The position numbers were made by a program, and so were the translations under genes. From assembly GCF_016908565.1 (NCBI RefSeq), contig NZ_JAFBED010000001.1:186001-250000 (forward strand): DNA of 64,000 nt. The letters run 5' to 3'. Below are positions 27,427 to 36,597 of the stretch, piece after piece; position 1 is the first letter of the stretch, and each line of letters begins with the position of its first letter. The notes beneath the pieces were generated by a model. It did no database searches, was not told the origin of the DNA, and saw only the letters and a list, made by a program, of their open reading frames with translations. Origin of the DNA: Sutcliffiella tianshenii. GTDB taxonomy: Bacteria; Bacillota; Bacilli; Bacillales; Bacillaceae_I.

Positions 27427-28296
27427 CTATTCCCGTTTAAAACCTTCGCCAAGCACCTCTGACGCATTCATGACGACCACAAACGCAGATGCATCAATGC
27501 TCCGCACCACTTGTTTCAATTTTGTGAATTCAGTCTGATCGACCACACACATCAGGACAGGACGCTCATCCTCGGTGTAGCCGCCTGTTGCCGAAAGCTT
27601 CGTCACACCACGATCGATTTTTGTAAGGATCGCCTGCTTGACCTCTTCTTCCTTCTGCGTAATGACGATCGCCATCTTTGAGTACCCGAGTCCGACCTGA
27701 ACAAAATCGATCGTCTTGCTTGTCACGAAAAGCCCGATAAGTGCATACATCCCAAGCTCCAGGTCGAAGACGATCGCGGCTGAGATTACAATTAATCCAT
27801 CAATAGCAGCAACACATGTACCAAGTGAGAGACCGGTATACTTATGGATGATCTGTGCAGCAAGGTCTGTACCTCCTGTCGAGGCACGCCCGCGGAAGAC
27901 AAGTCCAAGTCCAAGACCTACACCGATTCCCCCGAAGAGACTTCCTAAGAGCGGATCTTTTGTCGCAGGCTCAAGCCCGGCTGTCCAAAGTACAATCAAC
28001 GGAAGCGTGATTGTTCCTACCAACGTCTTTAAACCGAATTGTTTCCCCAGCAGGATGACGCCAGCAAGGAAAAGCGGAATATTGAAGCAAAGCTGCACAA
28101 TACCCGGCTCCCACCCCAAAGTGGCATCGAGAATCGTACTGATCCCGCTTACCCCTCCGGATGCCACCCGATTCGGAAGCAAAAAAAGGTTAAAGGCAAG
28201 TGCCACAATGGCCGAACCCAAAATGACATATGTATATTCTTTTACCCGTTGCATAACAGGATTTGCTCTATACCCATTTCTATTGCGATGTTTCAA
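27427..28296 (-). CDS. yvjA: YitT/YvjA family membrane protein (DUF161 + DUF2179)
   Basis: A 289-residue protein with five or six membrane segments (about 28-180, including GGVSGISTILD and the RGRASTGGTDLAAQ motif of the YitT family) and a C-terminal soluble DUF2179 domain (about 210-285). The substrate or role is unknown. Its neighbours cccB and prfB match the B. subtilis yvjA locus, except that an NAD-salvage cluster is inserted between it and prfB. Confidence 0.88.
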   Translation of the reverse strand: MKHRNRNGYRANPVMQRVKEYTYVILGSAIVALAFNLFLLPNRVASGGVSGISTILDATLGWEPGIVQLCFNIPLFLAGVILLGKQFGLKTLVGTITLPLIVLWTAGLEPATKDPLLGSLFGGIGVGLGLGLVFRGRASTGGTDLAAQIIHKYTGLSLGTCVAAIDGLIVISAAIVFDLELGMYALIGLFVTSKTIDFVQVGLGYSKMAIVITQKEEEVKQAILTKIDRGVTKLSATGGYTEDERPVLMCVVDQTEFTKLKQVVRSIDASAFVVVMNASEVLGEGFKRE

Positions 28297-28332
28297 TTTA
28301 GTGTCCCTCCAAGGTTGTTCCTATTAATGTGG

Positions 28333-28473
28333 GTTCAAAAAGGAGGATAAAAAGAGCAAAGAAGTTCGAGGAAGCGAAGTCTCGAGCACCGCAGCGTATG
28401 TTAGGTATACGTGAGGAGCGGAGAGGCAAGCTGACGAAGAAATTCAAAGTTATTTTTACCGGACTTTTTGAAC
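28333..28473. repeat. MITE-like intergenic element with terminal inverted repeats
   Basis: Left end GTTCAAAAAGGAGGATAAAA (28333-28352) and right end TTTTACCGGACTTTTTGAAC (28454-28473) are imperfect inverted repeats around 100 bp of internal hairpins such as GTATG...TATAC. It resembles a recurrent Bacillaceae intergenic repeat that I recall with the same GTTCAAAAAGTCCGGTAAAA end. The 61-codon ORF inside is not credible. The rest of the gap, 28474-28620, shows nothing recognisable. Confidence 0.65.
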
Positions 28474-28621
28474 ATCATCTATTAAAAAAATTCACACAAC
28501 GAGCAAGAGTATAGCACGCAGAAGTAGCGGTGTAAATGGTATTGGTATAACGTGGTAAAGCGTTAAATAGACGGGTGTTTGGTGGTAGTGTTTGTTAGTT
28601 TGGTGGGAATTAATCTACCGC

Positions 28622-28659
28622 CAAAAAAAGAAACCCCCAGCCAACCGGCCAAGGTTTCC
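28622..28659 (-). terminator. Intrinsic terminator of the pnuC-nadR operon
   Basis: GAAACC and GGTTTC flank a GC-rich inner region on the minus strand, followed by TTTTTTT. Confidence 0.7.
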
Positions 28660-28669
28660 CGCAAAAATC

Positions 28670-29698
28670 CTAATTTTCTCTAAAAAGCTGATCCACCAAG
28701 TCAATTGCTTGGTTCAATTTTTCCTCATAGGTACCTGATATGACCGTTAACTCGATATTGTTTTGTTTGAACATCTCTTTTAGAAGCTTATTATTTTCAT
28801 CTCGCACGTATTGTTCACCGTGTACCCGTAAACCATCATCCACCCAAGGTACATCCGGCTCCAAGTATAGGTACATGTCATATGATTGTTCTGCTATGAT
28901 TTCATCCAACACCTTTTGGTGACAATTGTTGTACAGGTGGGAGTAATATTGGGTTACTGTTGCTTCCGTATCGATAAATACTATCTTGTTTGCTTTTCGG
29001 ATTGCTTCTTTTTCCTCCATTTTATGGCCATACGCAATGATAGGATAATCTTCTTTTTGAATGATCCCCTCGCAGCCCCCGATTTCTTCACACAATGTCC
29101 TGCCATATTCTTTTACAAAGGTAGTGTTATACACACTTGCTAGGTTTCTTGTCAGGGTTGATTTTCCACAGCTTTCCGTACCTACCAATACTACCTTTTT
29201 CACAAAGTAAGGACGTACGCATTCGGGAATGTCATTCCAGTGGGCATATACTCCTTCCTCCCGGATCTCAGTGGCGGATATAGGGACAATTTTACGCTCT
29301 TCATCGAGCAAAATATGTTTTGCATCAGGATAATTCGACTTAAAAATTGCATCATAGGCGCTTTCTGAACTGAATACAACATCAATTTTCTTATTAATCG
29401 CTGCCTTGATCAACCGGGAGCCTTCCTCCCAATCATAGTCTTTTGTTGTATCAGCTACAGAAAGTACCCGGACATTACCCATCTCCTTAGTTGCCTCATG
29501 CAGCCAACGTAATCTTATGTCTGCTGGAATATAAGGAAAAGATGATTTTTCACAAGTTTCCCTGTCTCTATCTTCATTATGGCTTAGTATCACATATAAT
29601 TCGTCTACGCTGGAGGCTGCCCGTACGATGGTATAAATATGGCCGCGGTGCAGAGGCAGATATTTCCCCCCAATAAACCCTACTGTTTTCATTGTCAT
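28670..29698 (-). CDS. NadR-like NMN adenylyltransferase / ribosylnicotinamide kinase
   Basis: A two-domain NAD-salvage enzyme of 342 residues. The N-terminal nucleotidyltransferase domain (residues 1-165) has GKYLPLHRGH with the HxGH motif and ISATEIREEG. The C-terminal kinase domain (about 170-342) has Walker A GTESCGKST and YGRTLCEE. Together they should phosphorylate nicotinamide riboside and adenylate NMN to NAD. The ATG at 29698 overlaps the pnuC stop (ATGA), giving translational coupling. The longer reading from 29776 lies inside pnuC. Unlike enterobacterial NadR it has no N-terminal DNA-binding domain; regulation is probably by the neighbouring Nudix protein. Confidence 0.88.
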   Translation of the reverse strand: MTMKTVGFIGGKYLPLHRGHIYTIVRAASSVDELYVILSHNEDRDRETCEKSSFPYIPADIRLRWLHEATKEMGNVRVLSVADTTKDYDWEEGSRLIKAAINKKIDVVFSSESAYDAIFKSNYPDAKHILLDEERKIVPISATEIREEGVYAHWNDIPECVRPYFVKKVVLVGTESCGKSTLTRNLASVYNTTFVKEYGRTLCEEIGGCEGIIQKEDYPIIAYGHKMEEKEAIRKANKIVFIDTEATVTQYYSHLYNNCHQKVLDEIIAEQSYDMYLYLEPDVPWVDDGLRVHGEQYVRDENNKLLKEMFKQNNIELTVISGTYEEKLNQAIDLVDQLFREN

Positions 29699-30390
29699 TC
29701 CGCCCCTTCCTGTTTTTGATAAACCTTGTTCCAATTGTAGTATCCATATATGCTGTTGATCAGGAACGCCATCCACATCACAAGCATGCTCATATCATTT
29801 CCACCCTGTGTCCAAAGCGCCTGTGCCCAAAGGATGATCGAGAGTATATTGACAACGATCCAGAATAACCACTGTTCAGCATATCGTTTGATCATGAGTA
29901 TTTGCGCCAGCACGGAAAGGACCGTTGTAGCTGAGTCCACCCACACCACTTTTCCTCCTATTATCTGCAATACAAAACCATAGATGATAATCATCCCTAA
30001 TGAGACGACTCCTGCCATCATCCATCCTTTCCGGGTCAGCTTTTTGACGGGAATATCTTCTCCCTTGACGGTTTGAGCTATCTTGTTTTTATTCCAAAGG
30101 TACAATCCGACAAATTGAGCAGGAAAATAAAATAACGCGTTGAGCATCGTTTCCCCATACAAACCGTAGCCATAAGATAGATAAGCATACAATCCTGTCT
30201 GTACAATCCCAAAATAGTAATTCGCTATTTTTCCTTTTGCAACGAGCACGACGCATAGCATCCCGGATAACGATGTAACCAATCCAAGTACGCTATCCTC
30301 CCAAGCAAAAAACAGATATACATTTACCATGGTAAATACCGCTAACCACACCTTTTCAAATATGGTCCAGTCCTTCCACAAGTTCTTCAT
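29695..30390 (-). CDS. pnuC: Nicotinamide riboside transporter, PnuC family
   Basis: An integral membrane protein of about 231 residues with seven or eight membrane segments and the PnuC hallmarks GIVQTGLYAYLS, a Tyr/Trp-rich FYFPAQFVGLYLW and WIVVNILSIILW. It brings in nicotinamide riboside by facilitated diffusion, trapped by the kinase activity of the NadR-like protein encoded next. ATG at 30390 has AAGGAG at 9-nt spacing; ATG at 30396 (two residues longer) has only 3 nt. A 21-bp palindrome at 30412-30432 lies just upstream. Confidence 0.9.
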   Translation of the reverse strand: MKNLWKDWTIFEKVWLAVFTMVNVYLFFAWEDSVLGLVTSLSGMLCVVLVAKGKIANYYFGIVQTGLYAYLSYGYGLYGETMLNALFYFPAQFVGLYLWNKNKIAQTVKGEDIPVKKLTRKGWMMAGVVSLGMIIIYGFVLQIIGGKVVWVDSATTVLSVLAQILMIKRYAEQWLFWIVVNILSIILWAQALWTQGGNDMSMLVMWMAFLINSIYGYYNWNKVYQKQEGAE

Positions 30391-30411
30391 TGCCATCTTC
30401 TCCTTGCCTTT

Positions 30412-30432
30412 TAATTTGCAAAATGATAATTA
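30412..30432. promoter_or_regulatory. 21-bp palindromic candidate NrtR operator upstream of pnuC-nadR
   Basis: Arms TAATT and AATTA flank an 11-bp centre beginning TGCAA. The same arms, the same spacing and the same TGCAA occur at 31265-31285 before the Nudix-regulator gene. Confidence 0.65.
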
Positions 30433-30450
30433 ATATATCCAAAAAAATAA

Positions 30451-31251
30451 TCAGTAGATACTGTTAATTGGTTCAAATTCCTTGTAACGAAACAATCTCG
30501 TCGATCGCTTTGCAGTTCTGGTCGTTGTCTTATTTTTTCCTTTTGCATCTTTCACTACCTCTAAAAATGGATACTTCGGTGCATCCCTTACAAAAGATGA
30601 ATCGTTTACTATCCCAGGGTCGTTTGTTACCAGGAGCAGAACACTTCTTAATTCAGACAACGTGAATTCCTTTGGTAAAAATTCTTTTGCAACCGTAGTT
30701 TGCAGGATATCTTTTTTTATCATCTTGAATGCATCCGCTATTATTTTCTGATGATCAAATGCAAGCTGAAGCTTTTGAACTTCTTCCCATGTAAACAATT
30801 CCACATTTTGAGCATCGTACGCGGCTTTTCTCTCCAACAGATAATCTTCGGTTACAATAGCGTAGAATGCATTGGAAATTATCCATCCCCTCTTATCCCG
30901 TCCCGGATCATCATACACACCAAAGTGATGCAGATGAATATTTTTTACACTGGTCTCTTCCTGAAGTTCCCTGATGGCTGCCATTCGGGCTGTTTCATGC
31001 GGCTTCACAAATCCACCAGGCAATGCCCATTTTCCACCCTCTATATTCGGTTCGCCTTCTGCATCTACCTCTGAACGTTGAATCAACATCAACTTCAAGT
31101 TCGCAACTGGAGGCTTATGCTCTTCTAGGTATCGAAGTTCAATGGTAAAAACCGCAATATCACTTGTGTATCCATCAGGGGTGACATATTTATTGGAGGA
31201 ATAATTCTCAAGCATCTCTTTTTCATCTTTGTACTTCCCCACTTCATTCAC
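30451..31251 (-). CDS. Nudix-domain protein, probable NrtR-type regulator of NAD metabolism
   Basis: A 266-residue protein with an N-terminal Nudix domain (about 25-165) and a C-terminal winged-helix-like domain (about 175-266, with TLSELRSVLLLV). The Nudix box GGFVKPHETARMAAIRELQE, continued by ETSV, keeps the glycine, glutamates and REXXEE residues, so hydrolase activity is not excluded. Nudix plus winged helix is the NrtR architecture, in which ADP-ribose-type metabolites control NAD-synthesis genes. Its location upstream of pnuC-nadR and the identical palindrome before both units support this. The alternative is a plain ADP-ribose or NADH pyrophosphatase. Confidence 0.78.
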   Translation of the reverse strand: MNEVGKYKDEKEMLENYSSNKYVTPDGYTSDIAVFTIELRYLEEHKPPVANLKLMLIQRSEVDAEGEPNIEGGKWALPGGFVKPHETARMAAIRELQEETSVKNIHLHHFGVYDDPGRDKRGWIISNAFYAIVTEDYLLERKAAYDAQNVELFTWEEVQKLQLAFDHQKIIADAFKMIKKDILQTTVAKEFLPKEFTLSELRSVLLLVTNDPGIVNDSSFVRDAPKYPFLEVVKDAKGKNKTTTRTAKRSTRLFRYKEFEPINSIY

Positions 31252-31264
31252 CTCTCGTCGATAT

Positions 31265-31285
31265 TAATTTGCAATTTGTTAATTA
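31265..31285. promoter_or_regulatory. 21-bp palindromic candidate NrtR operator upstream of the Nudix regulator gene
   Basis: Same layout as the 30412 site: TAATT, 11 bp beginning TGCAA, then AATTA. It ends the 14-bp stretch before the Nudix gene's start, compatible with autoregulation. Confidence 0.65.
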
Positions 31286-31420
31286 TTAATTGTAATTATA
31301 TGCCTGCTTCGTAAAAATCACAATAAGACTTATGTACCATTTGTTCCGAATGATAAAAAACACCTTCAGCCATCATCGGGCAAAGGTGCTTTCATTTTCA
31401 GAGGGGAATCCCTCCATAAC

Positions 31421-32519
31421 TTATAATTTCGAACGCAAGTAAGCATCAATAAACGGATCCAAATCCCCATCCATCACGGCCTGGGTGTTACCCACTTCCG
31501 TATTCGTACGGTGATCCTTCACCATGGAGTACGGATGGAACACGTAGGAACGGATTTGGCTTCCCCATCCGATGTCCTTTTGCTCGCCGCGGATTTCATC
31601 CAATTCAGCCTGCTGTTCATCCAGCTTCTTTTGATAAAGCTTGGCTTGTAGCATTTTCATTGCGCGCTCACGGTTCTTGATCTGGGAACGTTCTGTCTGA
31701 CACGTTACCACGACATTGGTCGGAATATGTGTGATACGGACAGCGGAATCGGTCGTATTGATATGCTGACCACCCGCTCCACTCGCACGGTACGTATCAA
31801 CTTTCAAGTCTTCCGTACGGATCTCGATTTCAATGTTGTCGTCGAATTCCGGCATTACTTCACACGATACGAATGATGTATGACGGCGGCCTGATGAATC
31901 GAACGGTGAAATACGTACAAGACGATGTACGCCTTTTTCCGCTTTCAAATATCCATAGGCATTGTGGCCCTTGATCAATAATGTAACACTTTTGATTCCG
32001 GCTTCATCGCCAGGAAGGTAATCGAGCGTCTCGACTTTGAAGCCCTTGCGCTCTGCCCAGCGGGTGTACATTCTTAAAAGAAGGGAACCCCAGTCCTGTG
32101 ATTCCGTTCCGCCTGCACCTGGATGCAATTCAAGGATGGCGTTGTTTTTGTCATGCTCCCCGCTTAGCAGAAGCTGAAGTTCAAATTTATTGAAGTCTTC
32201 GGTGACAGTTTTCACTTCAGAGGAAAGCTCCGCTTGCAACTCCTCATCCGGCTCTTCTTTTAAAAGATCATAAGTCAATTGAAGATTTTCGTAGTTTTCA
32301 CTAAGTTCATTAAACTGGCTGACCGGCTCTTTCAGTGCGTTCGCTTCGTTGATGACAACCTGCGCCGCATTCTGGTCATTCCAGAATTCCGGGTTGGACA
32401 TTTCATTGTCCAATTCGGCGATGCGTCTTTCTTTGACCTCTAAGTCAAAGAGACCCCCTAAACTCGACTAATCGCTTAGCCATTTTTTCTAACTCATGTC
32501 TGATTTCCACTAATTCCAT
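31421..32519 (-). CDS. prfB: Peptide chain release factor 2, expressed by programmed +1 frameshift
   Basis: RF2 releases nascent chains at UGA and UAA. The reading frame starts at ATG 32519 (GAGGTG 7 nt upstream) and reads 24 codons to CTT followed by an in-frame TGA at 32445-32447. A +1 shift at CTTTGAC continues [12 protein letters not shown] in the long frame to 31421, for 365 residues in total, which matches the family. An internal Shine-Dalgarno-like AGGGGG lies just before the shift site. The stop-recognition motif SPF (in [10 protein letters not shown]) and catalytic GGQ (GAGGQHIN) are present. RF2 shortage promotes the shift, so the gene regulates itself. Confidence 0.95.
32444..32458 (-). 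promoter_or_regulatory. prfB programmed frameshift site
   Basis: On the minus strand AGGGGGTCTCTTTGAC: SD-like AGGGGG, slippery CTT and in-frame TGA followed by C. This is the classical RF2 autoregulatory signal. Confidence 0.95.
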
Positions 32520-32631
32520 ATCATTCACCTCATATTTATTTCGCACAGATAATGTATTGCTCACTAATAGTCTATTCTAACGTATTTTATGAAAATAAAA
32601 AAGCGGGGGAAGCTACTTCCTTCCAATCGCG

Positions 32632-32665
32632 CGAAAAAAGCGGGGCCGACAAGCAGCCCCACTTT
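32632..32665 (-). terminator. Intrinsic terminator of secA
   Basis: GTGGGGC and GCCCCGC pair on the minus strand and are followed by TTTTTT, just after the secA stop. Confidence 0.85.
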
Positions 32666-32672
32666 CCCTGAA

Positions 32673-35183
32673 TCACTGTCCGCAGCAATTCTTATATTTC
32701 TTGCCGCTTCCGCAAATGCATGCGTCATTACGGCCGATTTCCATCACTTTTTTAACTGGCTTTTTCTTAGGAGGCTCGCCGCCGCTCTCTTTCGGAACGA
32801 CTGCCTGACCCTTTGCAACCTCTTGACGCTGAAGGTTGTTGCGGATCTGTGCCTTCATCACATATTTCGCTACGTCATCCTCGATGGCTGCAATCATGTT
32901 CTCAAACATGGAGAATCCTTCGAACTGGTATTCACGAAGCGGATCGATCTGGCCGTAAGCACGTAAATGGATACCTTGGCGCAACTGATCCATTGCATCG
33001 ATGTGATCCATCCATTTGCTGTCCACTGCACGAAGCACGACAACCTTTTCGAACTCACGCATCTGTTCTGCGGATAGCTCCTGCTCTTTTTCATCGTAGC
33101 GGGATTTCACTTTTTCAAGGATAAGCTCAGAGATTTCCTCCGGCTCTTTGCCACGGAAGTCGTTGACCGTCACTGCACCTTCTTCAAGCAGGTTCGCTTC
33201 GACATAGTCCACGATCCCTTGAAGATTCCACTCCTCAGGAAGATCCTCTTTAGGAGTGTAAAGACCGACATTGCGCTCCACAGAGGAAGTAAGCATTCTC
33301 TCGACCACTTCACGCAGGTTCTCGGAATCAAGCACTTCAAAACGCTGCGTGTAAATGACTTCACGTTGCTGACGAAGTACATCGTCATATTGAAGAAGCT
33401 GCTTACGTGCATCAAAGTTGTTACCCTCGACACGTTTCTGCGCAGATTCCACTGCACGAGAAACCATCTTGCTTTGGATCGGCTGGCTATCATCCATGCC
33501 AAGACGCTCCATCATCGCTTTCATATTGTCGGAGCCGAAGCGGCGCATCAATTCATCTTCCATTGAAAGATAGAACTGAGTTACCCCCGGATCTCCCTGA
33601 CGTCCGGAACGACCACGAAGCTGATTATCGATACGGCGGGATTCATGGCGCTCTGTACCGATGACAGCAAGTCCGCCAACCTCTTTCACACCTTCGCCAA
33701 GCTTGATGTCCGTACCACGACCGGCCATGTTCGTCGCGATCGTCACAGCACCCATCTGACCTGCATCAAGGATGATCTGCGCCTCGCGTCCATGGTTTTT
33801 CGCATTCAGGACGTTATGCTTGATTCCACGCTTTGTCAAAAGACGGGAAATGACTTCGGACGTTTCAATCGCAACCGTACCTACAAGCACAGGCTGGCCA
33901 TTTTTATGGCGCTCTGCAATGTCATCCGCCACAGCGTTGAACTTGCCTTCGATACTTTTATAGATAAGATCCGCACGGTCATCACGCACGATATCCTTAT
34001 TCGTCGGAATCGCTATTACATTCATATTATAGATGTTGCGGAATTCCTCTTCCTCCGTTTTCGCCGTACCAGTCATCCCGGCAAGCTTTTCATACATACG
34101 GAAGTAGTTCTGGAACGTGATCGTCGCTAAGGTCATGCTCTCATTCTGGATATCGAGGCCTTCCTTCGCTTCAATCGCCTGGTGTAGTCCATCGGAATAG
34201 CGACGGCCCTTCATCAGACGTCCTGTGAATTGGTCAACGATGACCACTTCACCTTCCTGTACCACATAATCCACGTCATTGTGCATCGTTACATGCGCTT
34301 TTAACGCCTGGTTGATATGGTGGTTCAGGGCAACATGGGAGATGTCGAACAGGTTCTCGATGCCAAAAGCCTTCTCCGCCTTTGTAATCCCATCTTCCGT
34401 CAACTGGACACCCTTCGTTTTCACATCATACGTGTAGTCCGTGTCACGGATCAATGTACGTGCAAAAGCATTTGCCTGGATATAAAGTGCCGCTGACTTT
34501 TGCGCACTTCCGGAAATGATGAGCGGTGTACGCGCTTCATCGATCAAAATGGAATCGACTTCATCGATTACTGCATAGTGAAGCTTACGCTGTGTCATCT
34601 GTTCCTTGTACAGCACCATGTTGTCACGGAGGTAATCAAAGCCGAATTCATTGTTTGTTCCATATGTAATATCCGCTTTGTATGCTTCAATTTTTTCCTC
34701 ACGGGAAAGTCCGTTCAGGTTCAAACCGACCGTCAAACCAAGGAATTGATACAGCTCACCCATCTCGGTCGCGTCACGGCTTGCCAAGTATTCATTGACA
34801 GTCACGACGTGAACGCCTTTACCGGTAAGTGCATTCAAATAAACAGGCATGGTCGCAGTTAGCGTTTTACCTTCCCCTGTTTTCATCTCGGAAATATTCC
34901 CTTCATGCAAGGAAATACCACCCATCAGCTGAACCTTGTAAGGATAAAGACTCAATACACGCTTTGCCGCTTCACGGACAACCGCAAAAGCTTCAACAAG
35001 CATGTCCTCCAAGCTTTCACCCTTCTGGTAACGAGCCTGGAACTCAGCCGTCTTTTCACGCAGCTGCTCGTCCGTCAACTTTGCAACATCGGCACTGAGT
35101 GAATCTATTTGATCCGCCATTTTATCCAGACGTTTTAATTGACGCTTATTCATATCAAACACTTTATTCAACAAACCAAGCAT
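32673..35183 (-). CDS. secA: Preprotein translocase ATPase SecA
   Basis: The motor that drives secretory preproteins through SecYEG. The 836-residue product has Walker A MKTGEGKT (residues 100-107), the DEAD-type motif [16 protein letters not shown], a nucleotide-binding fold 2 with [11 protein letters not shown], and a C-terminal SEC-C zinc tail [13 protein letters not shown] that binds SecB-like partners and ribosomes. The length is standard for Bacilli. It precedes prfB as in B. subtilis, but the terminator between them means prfB may have its own promoter. Confidence 0.97.
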   Translation of the reverse strand: MLGLLNKVFDMNKRQLKRLDKMADQIDSLSADVAKLTDEQLREKTAEFQARYQKGESLEDMLVEAFAVVREAAKRVLSLYPYKVQLMGGISLHEGNISEMKTGEGKTLTATMPVYLNALTGKGVHVVTVNEYLASRDATEMGELYQFLGLTVGLNLNGLSREEKIEAYKADITYGTNNEFGFDYLRDNMVLYKEQMTQRKLHYAVIDEVDSILIDEARTPLIISGSAQKSAALYIQANAFARTLIRDTDYTYDVKTKGVQLTEDGITKAEKAFGIENLFDISHVALNHHINQALKAHVTMHNDVDYVVQEGEVVIVDQFTGRLMKGRRYSDGLHQAIEAKEGLDIQNESMTLATITFQNYFRMYEKLAGMTGTAKTEEEEFRNIYNMNVIAIPTNKDIVRDDRADLIYKSIEGKFNAVADDIAERHKNGQPVLVGTVAIETSEVISRLLTKRGIKHNVLNAKNHGREAQIILDAGQMGAVTIATNMAGRGTDIKLGEGVKEVGGLAVIGTERHESRRIDNQLRGRSGRQGDPGVTQFYLSMEDELMRRFGSDNMKAMMERLGMDDSQPIQSKMVSRAVESAQKRVEGNNFDARKQLLQYDDVLRQQREVIYTQRFEVLDSENLREVVERMLTSSVERNVGLYTPKEDLPEEWNLQGIVDYVEANLLEEGAVTVNDFRGKEPEEISELILEKVKSRYDEKEQELSAEQMREFEKVVVLRAVDSKWMDHIDAMDQLRQGIHLRAYGQIDPLREYQFEGFSMFENMIAAIEDDVAKYVMKAQIRNNLQRQEVAKGQAVVPKESGGEPPKKKPVKKVMEIGRNDACICGSGKKYKNCCGQ

Positions 35184-35336
35184 ATATGAACGCTCCTCTG
35201 TACCTATAGTCTAATAGCCTACAATAATATTTAAATTTTAACACTTCTTGGATGAAGGTACAACTCAAAGCGGTGAGGCCCTGGACAAGTAAATCCCATT
35301 CTTTCGCAAGAATTGTCGAACATTCCTCTTTCCCAT

Positions 35337-35367
35337 ATAAAAAGGGACCCGATATGGGCCCCTTTAT
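35337..35367 (-). terminator. Intrinsic terminator of hpf
   Basis: AAAGGG(A)CCC and GGG(C)CCCTTT flank GATAT, with a T-rich run on the minus strand, directly after the hpf stop. Confidence 0.8.
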
Positions 35368-35369
35368 CA

Positions 35370-35930
35370 TCAATAGGATTCAATCAAACCGTATTTCCCA
35401 TCGTTACGCTTATACACGACATTCGTTTCGTTAGTCGCTGCGTTCAGGAATACGAAGAAATTGTGTCCGAGCAAGTTCATTTGTAAAATTGCTTCTTCAC
35501 TGTCCATCGGCTTCAGGTTGTAGCGCTTCGTTCTCACCAAGTCCGCTTCATCCTCATCATCCTCCACTGCAACATTGGATGGTGCGCCGTTGTCGATCAC
35601 TTCATTGAATAAGTATTTAGGTGAACCCGTATCACGAAGCTTACGGTTCACTTTCGTTTTATGTTTTCGGATTTGACGTTCCAATTTATCCACGACCAGA
35701 TCGATCGCAGCATATAGGTCATCATGACTTTCCTCTGCACGCAGTACCAATCCTGTCATCGGAATCGTCACTTCAATTTTTTGTTGGTTGTTGTAGACTT
35801 TCAGGTTGACTTTGCTTTCTGCATTATCAGTTGAGTCAAAATAGCGCTCAATCTTTCCGATCTTATTCTCTACATAATCTCGGATTGCTGGAGTTACCTC
35901 AATGTTTTCACCGCGAACGTTGTACTTCAT
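35370..35930 (-). CDS. hpf: Long-form ribosome hibernation promoting factor
   Basis: Drives dimerisation of 70S ribosomes to inactive 100S particles in stress or stationary phase. The 186-residue protein has the N-terminal S30AE domain (1-100, beginning MKYNVRGENIEVTPAIRDYVE) and the C-terminal dimerisation domain (about 128-186, with KRYNLKPMDSEEAILQMNLLGHNFFVF), which is the long form. ATG at 35930 with AAAGGAGG upstream is the family start; the frame upstream of it is a leader. A sigma-B promoter lies 120 bp upstream, as for B. subtilis yvyD. Confidence 0.95.
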   Translation of the reverse strand: MKYNVRGENIEVTPAIRDYVENKIGKIERYFDSTDNAESKVNLKVYNNQQKIEVTIPMTGLVLRAEESHDDLYAAIDLVVDKLERQIRKHKTKVNRKLRDTGSPKYLFNEVIDNGAPSNVAVEDDEDEADLVRTKRYNLKPMDSEEAILQMNLLGHNFFVFLNAATNETNVVYKRNDGKYGLIESY

Positions 35931-36046
35931 AAACGAACTCCTCCTTTTGTTACTGTTTGGAATACTTCCTCCAAACAATGCGTCTACACCTTTCCAATTT
36001 TAGGAAAGTTAAGCTTCTATTAAAGCTATGTAAACATATTTCTACA

Positions 36047-36072
36047 ATACCCAACAGGTTTCCTGCCTAAAC
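36047..36072 (-). promoter_or_regulatory. Sigma-B-type promoter of hpf
   Basis: On the minus strand GTTTAG (complement of 36067-36072) and GGGTAT (complement of 36047-36052) are 14 bp apart, close to the sigma-B consensus GTTTAA-N14-GGGTAT. Confidence 0.75.
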
Positions 36073-36173
36073 GTAAAATTAATGTGAAGAATTTGTGAAT
36101 CCCTTTATTCCAAAGGCTCTGACGGGTGAAACAAGTATATGCAGGACAAAGGTAAAACTTGCCACAAAATAAG

Positions 36174-36204
36174 AAAAACTCTCCGGGATTTCTCCAGAGA
36201 GTCA
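36174..36204 (-). terminator. Terminator at the end of the fliS-fliT-36202 unit
   Basis: ACTCTC and GAGAGT flank a 13-nt loop with partial CC/GG pairing on the minus strand, followed by TTTTTC. It overlaps the stop of the 36202 gene. Confidence 0.65.
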
Positions 36205-36588
36205 ATGTGTAAGAAATGGAAGCAGCTGTTTCTGCATATCCACCTTCCATTCCTCAAAAGCGGGAATGAGATAAGTGGAAAACACTTCTTTTTCGTTTAT
36301 AGGATGTGCACTGAAATGACCTAGTGATTCCAGCTCATCGATGAACCCTTCGAACTGGCCGATAGCTCGCAAGGCAGCCTCGTCATGGGAAAACCAATTC
36401 ACCATGAACACATGCGTTTCAGCTATTTTCGAAATGGCCAGATAGCTATTCTCTTTCACCTTTTTAACAGCAGACGACTCAGGCTGACCCGCATTATCAC
36501 AAAGATAAAGAAAAGCCTCTTCCAACGACTCCAGCAGCCCATTATACTGCTGCAGCACCAAAAACTCCTCTTCCTTCAAACGCATCAT
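36202..36588 (-). CDS. Unrecognised small protein at the end of the fliD-fliS-fliT operon
   Basis: A 128-residue soluble, largely helical, acidic protein (with FLVLQQYNGLLESLEEAFLY near the start and FSTYLIPAFEEW near the end). I do not recognise a family. It follows fliT by 9 nt, so it is co-transcribed with the FliD export-chaperone genes and is probably flagellum-related (inference). B. subtilis has no gene here between fliT and hpf, to my knowledge. ATG at 36588 has AGGTGG 5 nt upstream; a GTG at 36597 and an ATG at 36585 are alternatives. Confidence 0.6.
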   Translation of the reverse strand: MMRLKEEEFLVLQQYNGLLESLEEAFLYLCDNAGQPESSAVKKVKENSYLAISKIAETHVFMVNWFSHDEAALRAIGQFEGFIDELESLGHFSAHPINEKEVFSTYLIPAFEEWKVDMQKQLLPFLTH

Positions 36589-36597
36589 CCGTGCCAC

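Noticed and set aside
28329-28514. 61-codon basic ORF
   Set aside because: It coincides with the inverted-repeat element at 28333-28473 and is explained by that repeat.
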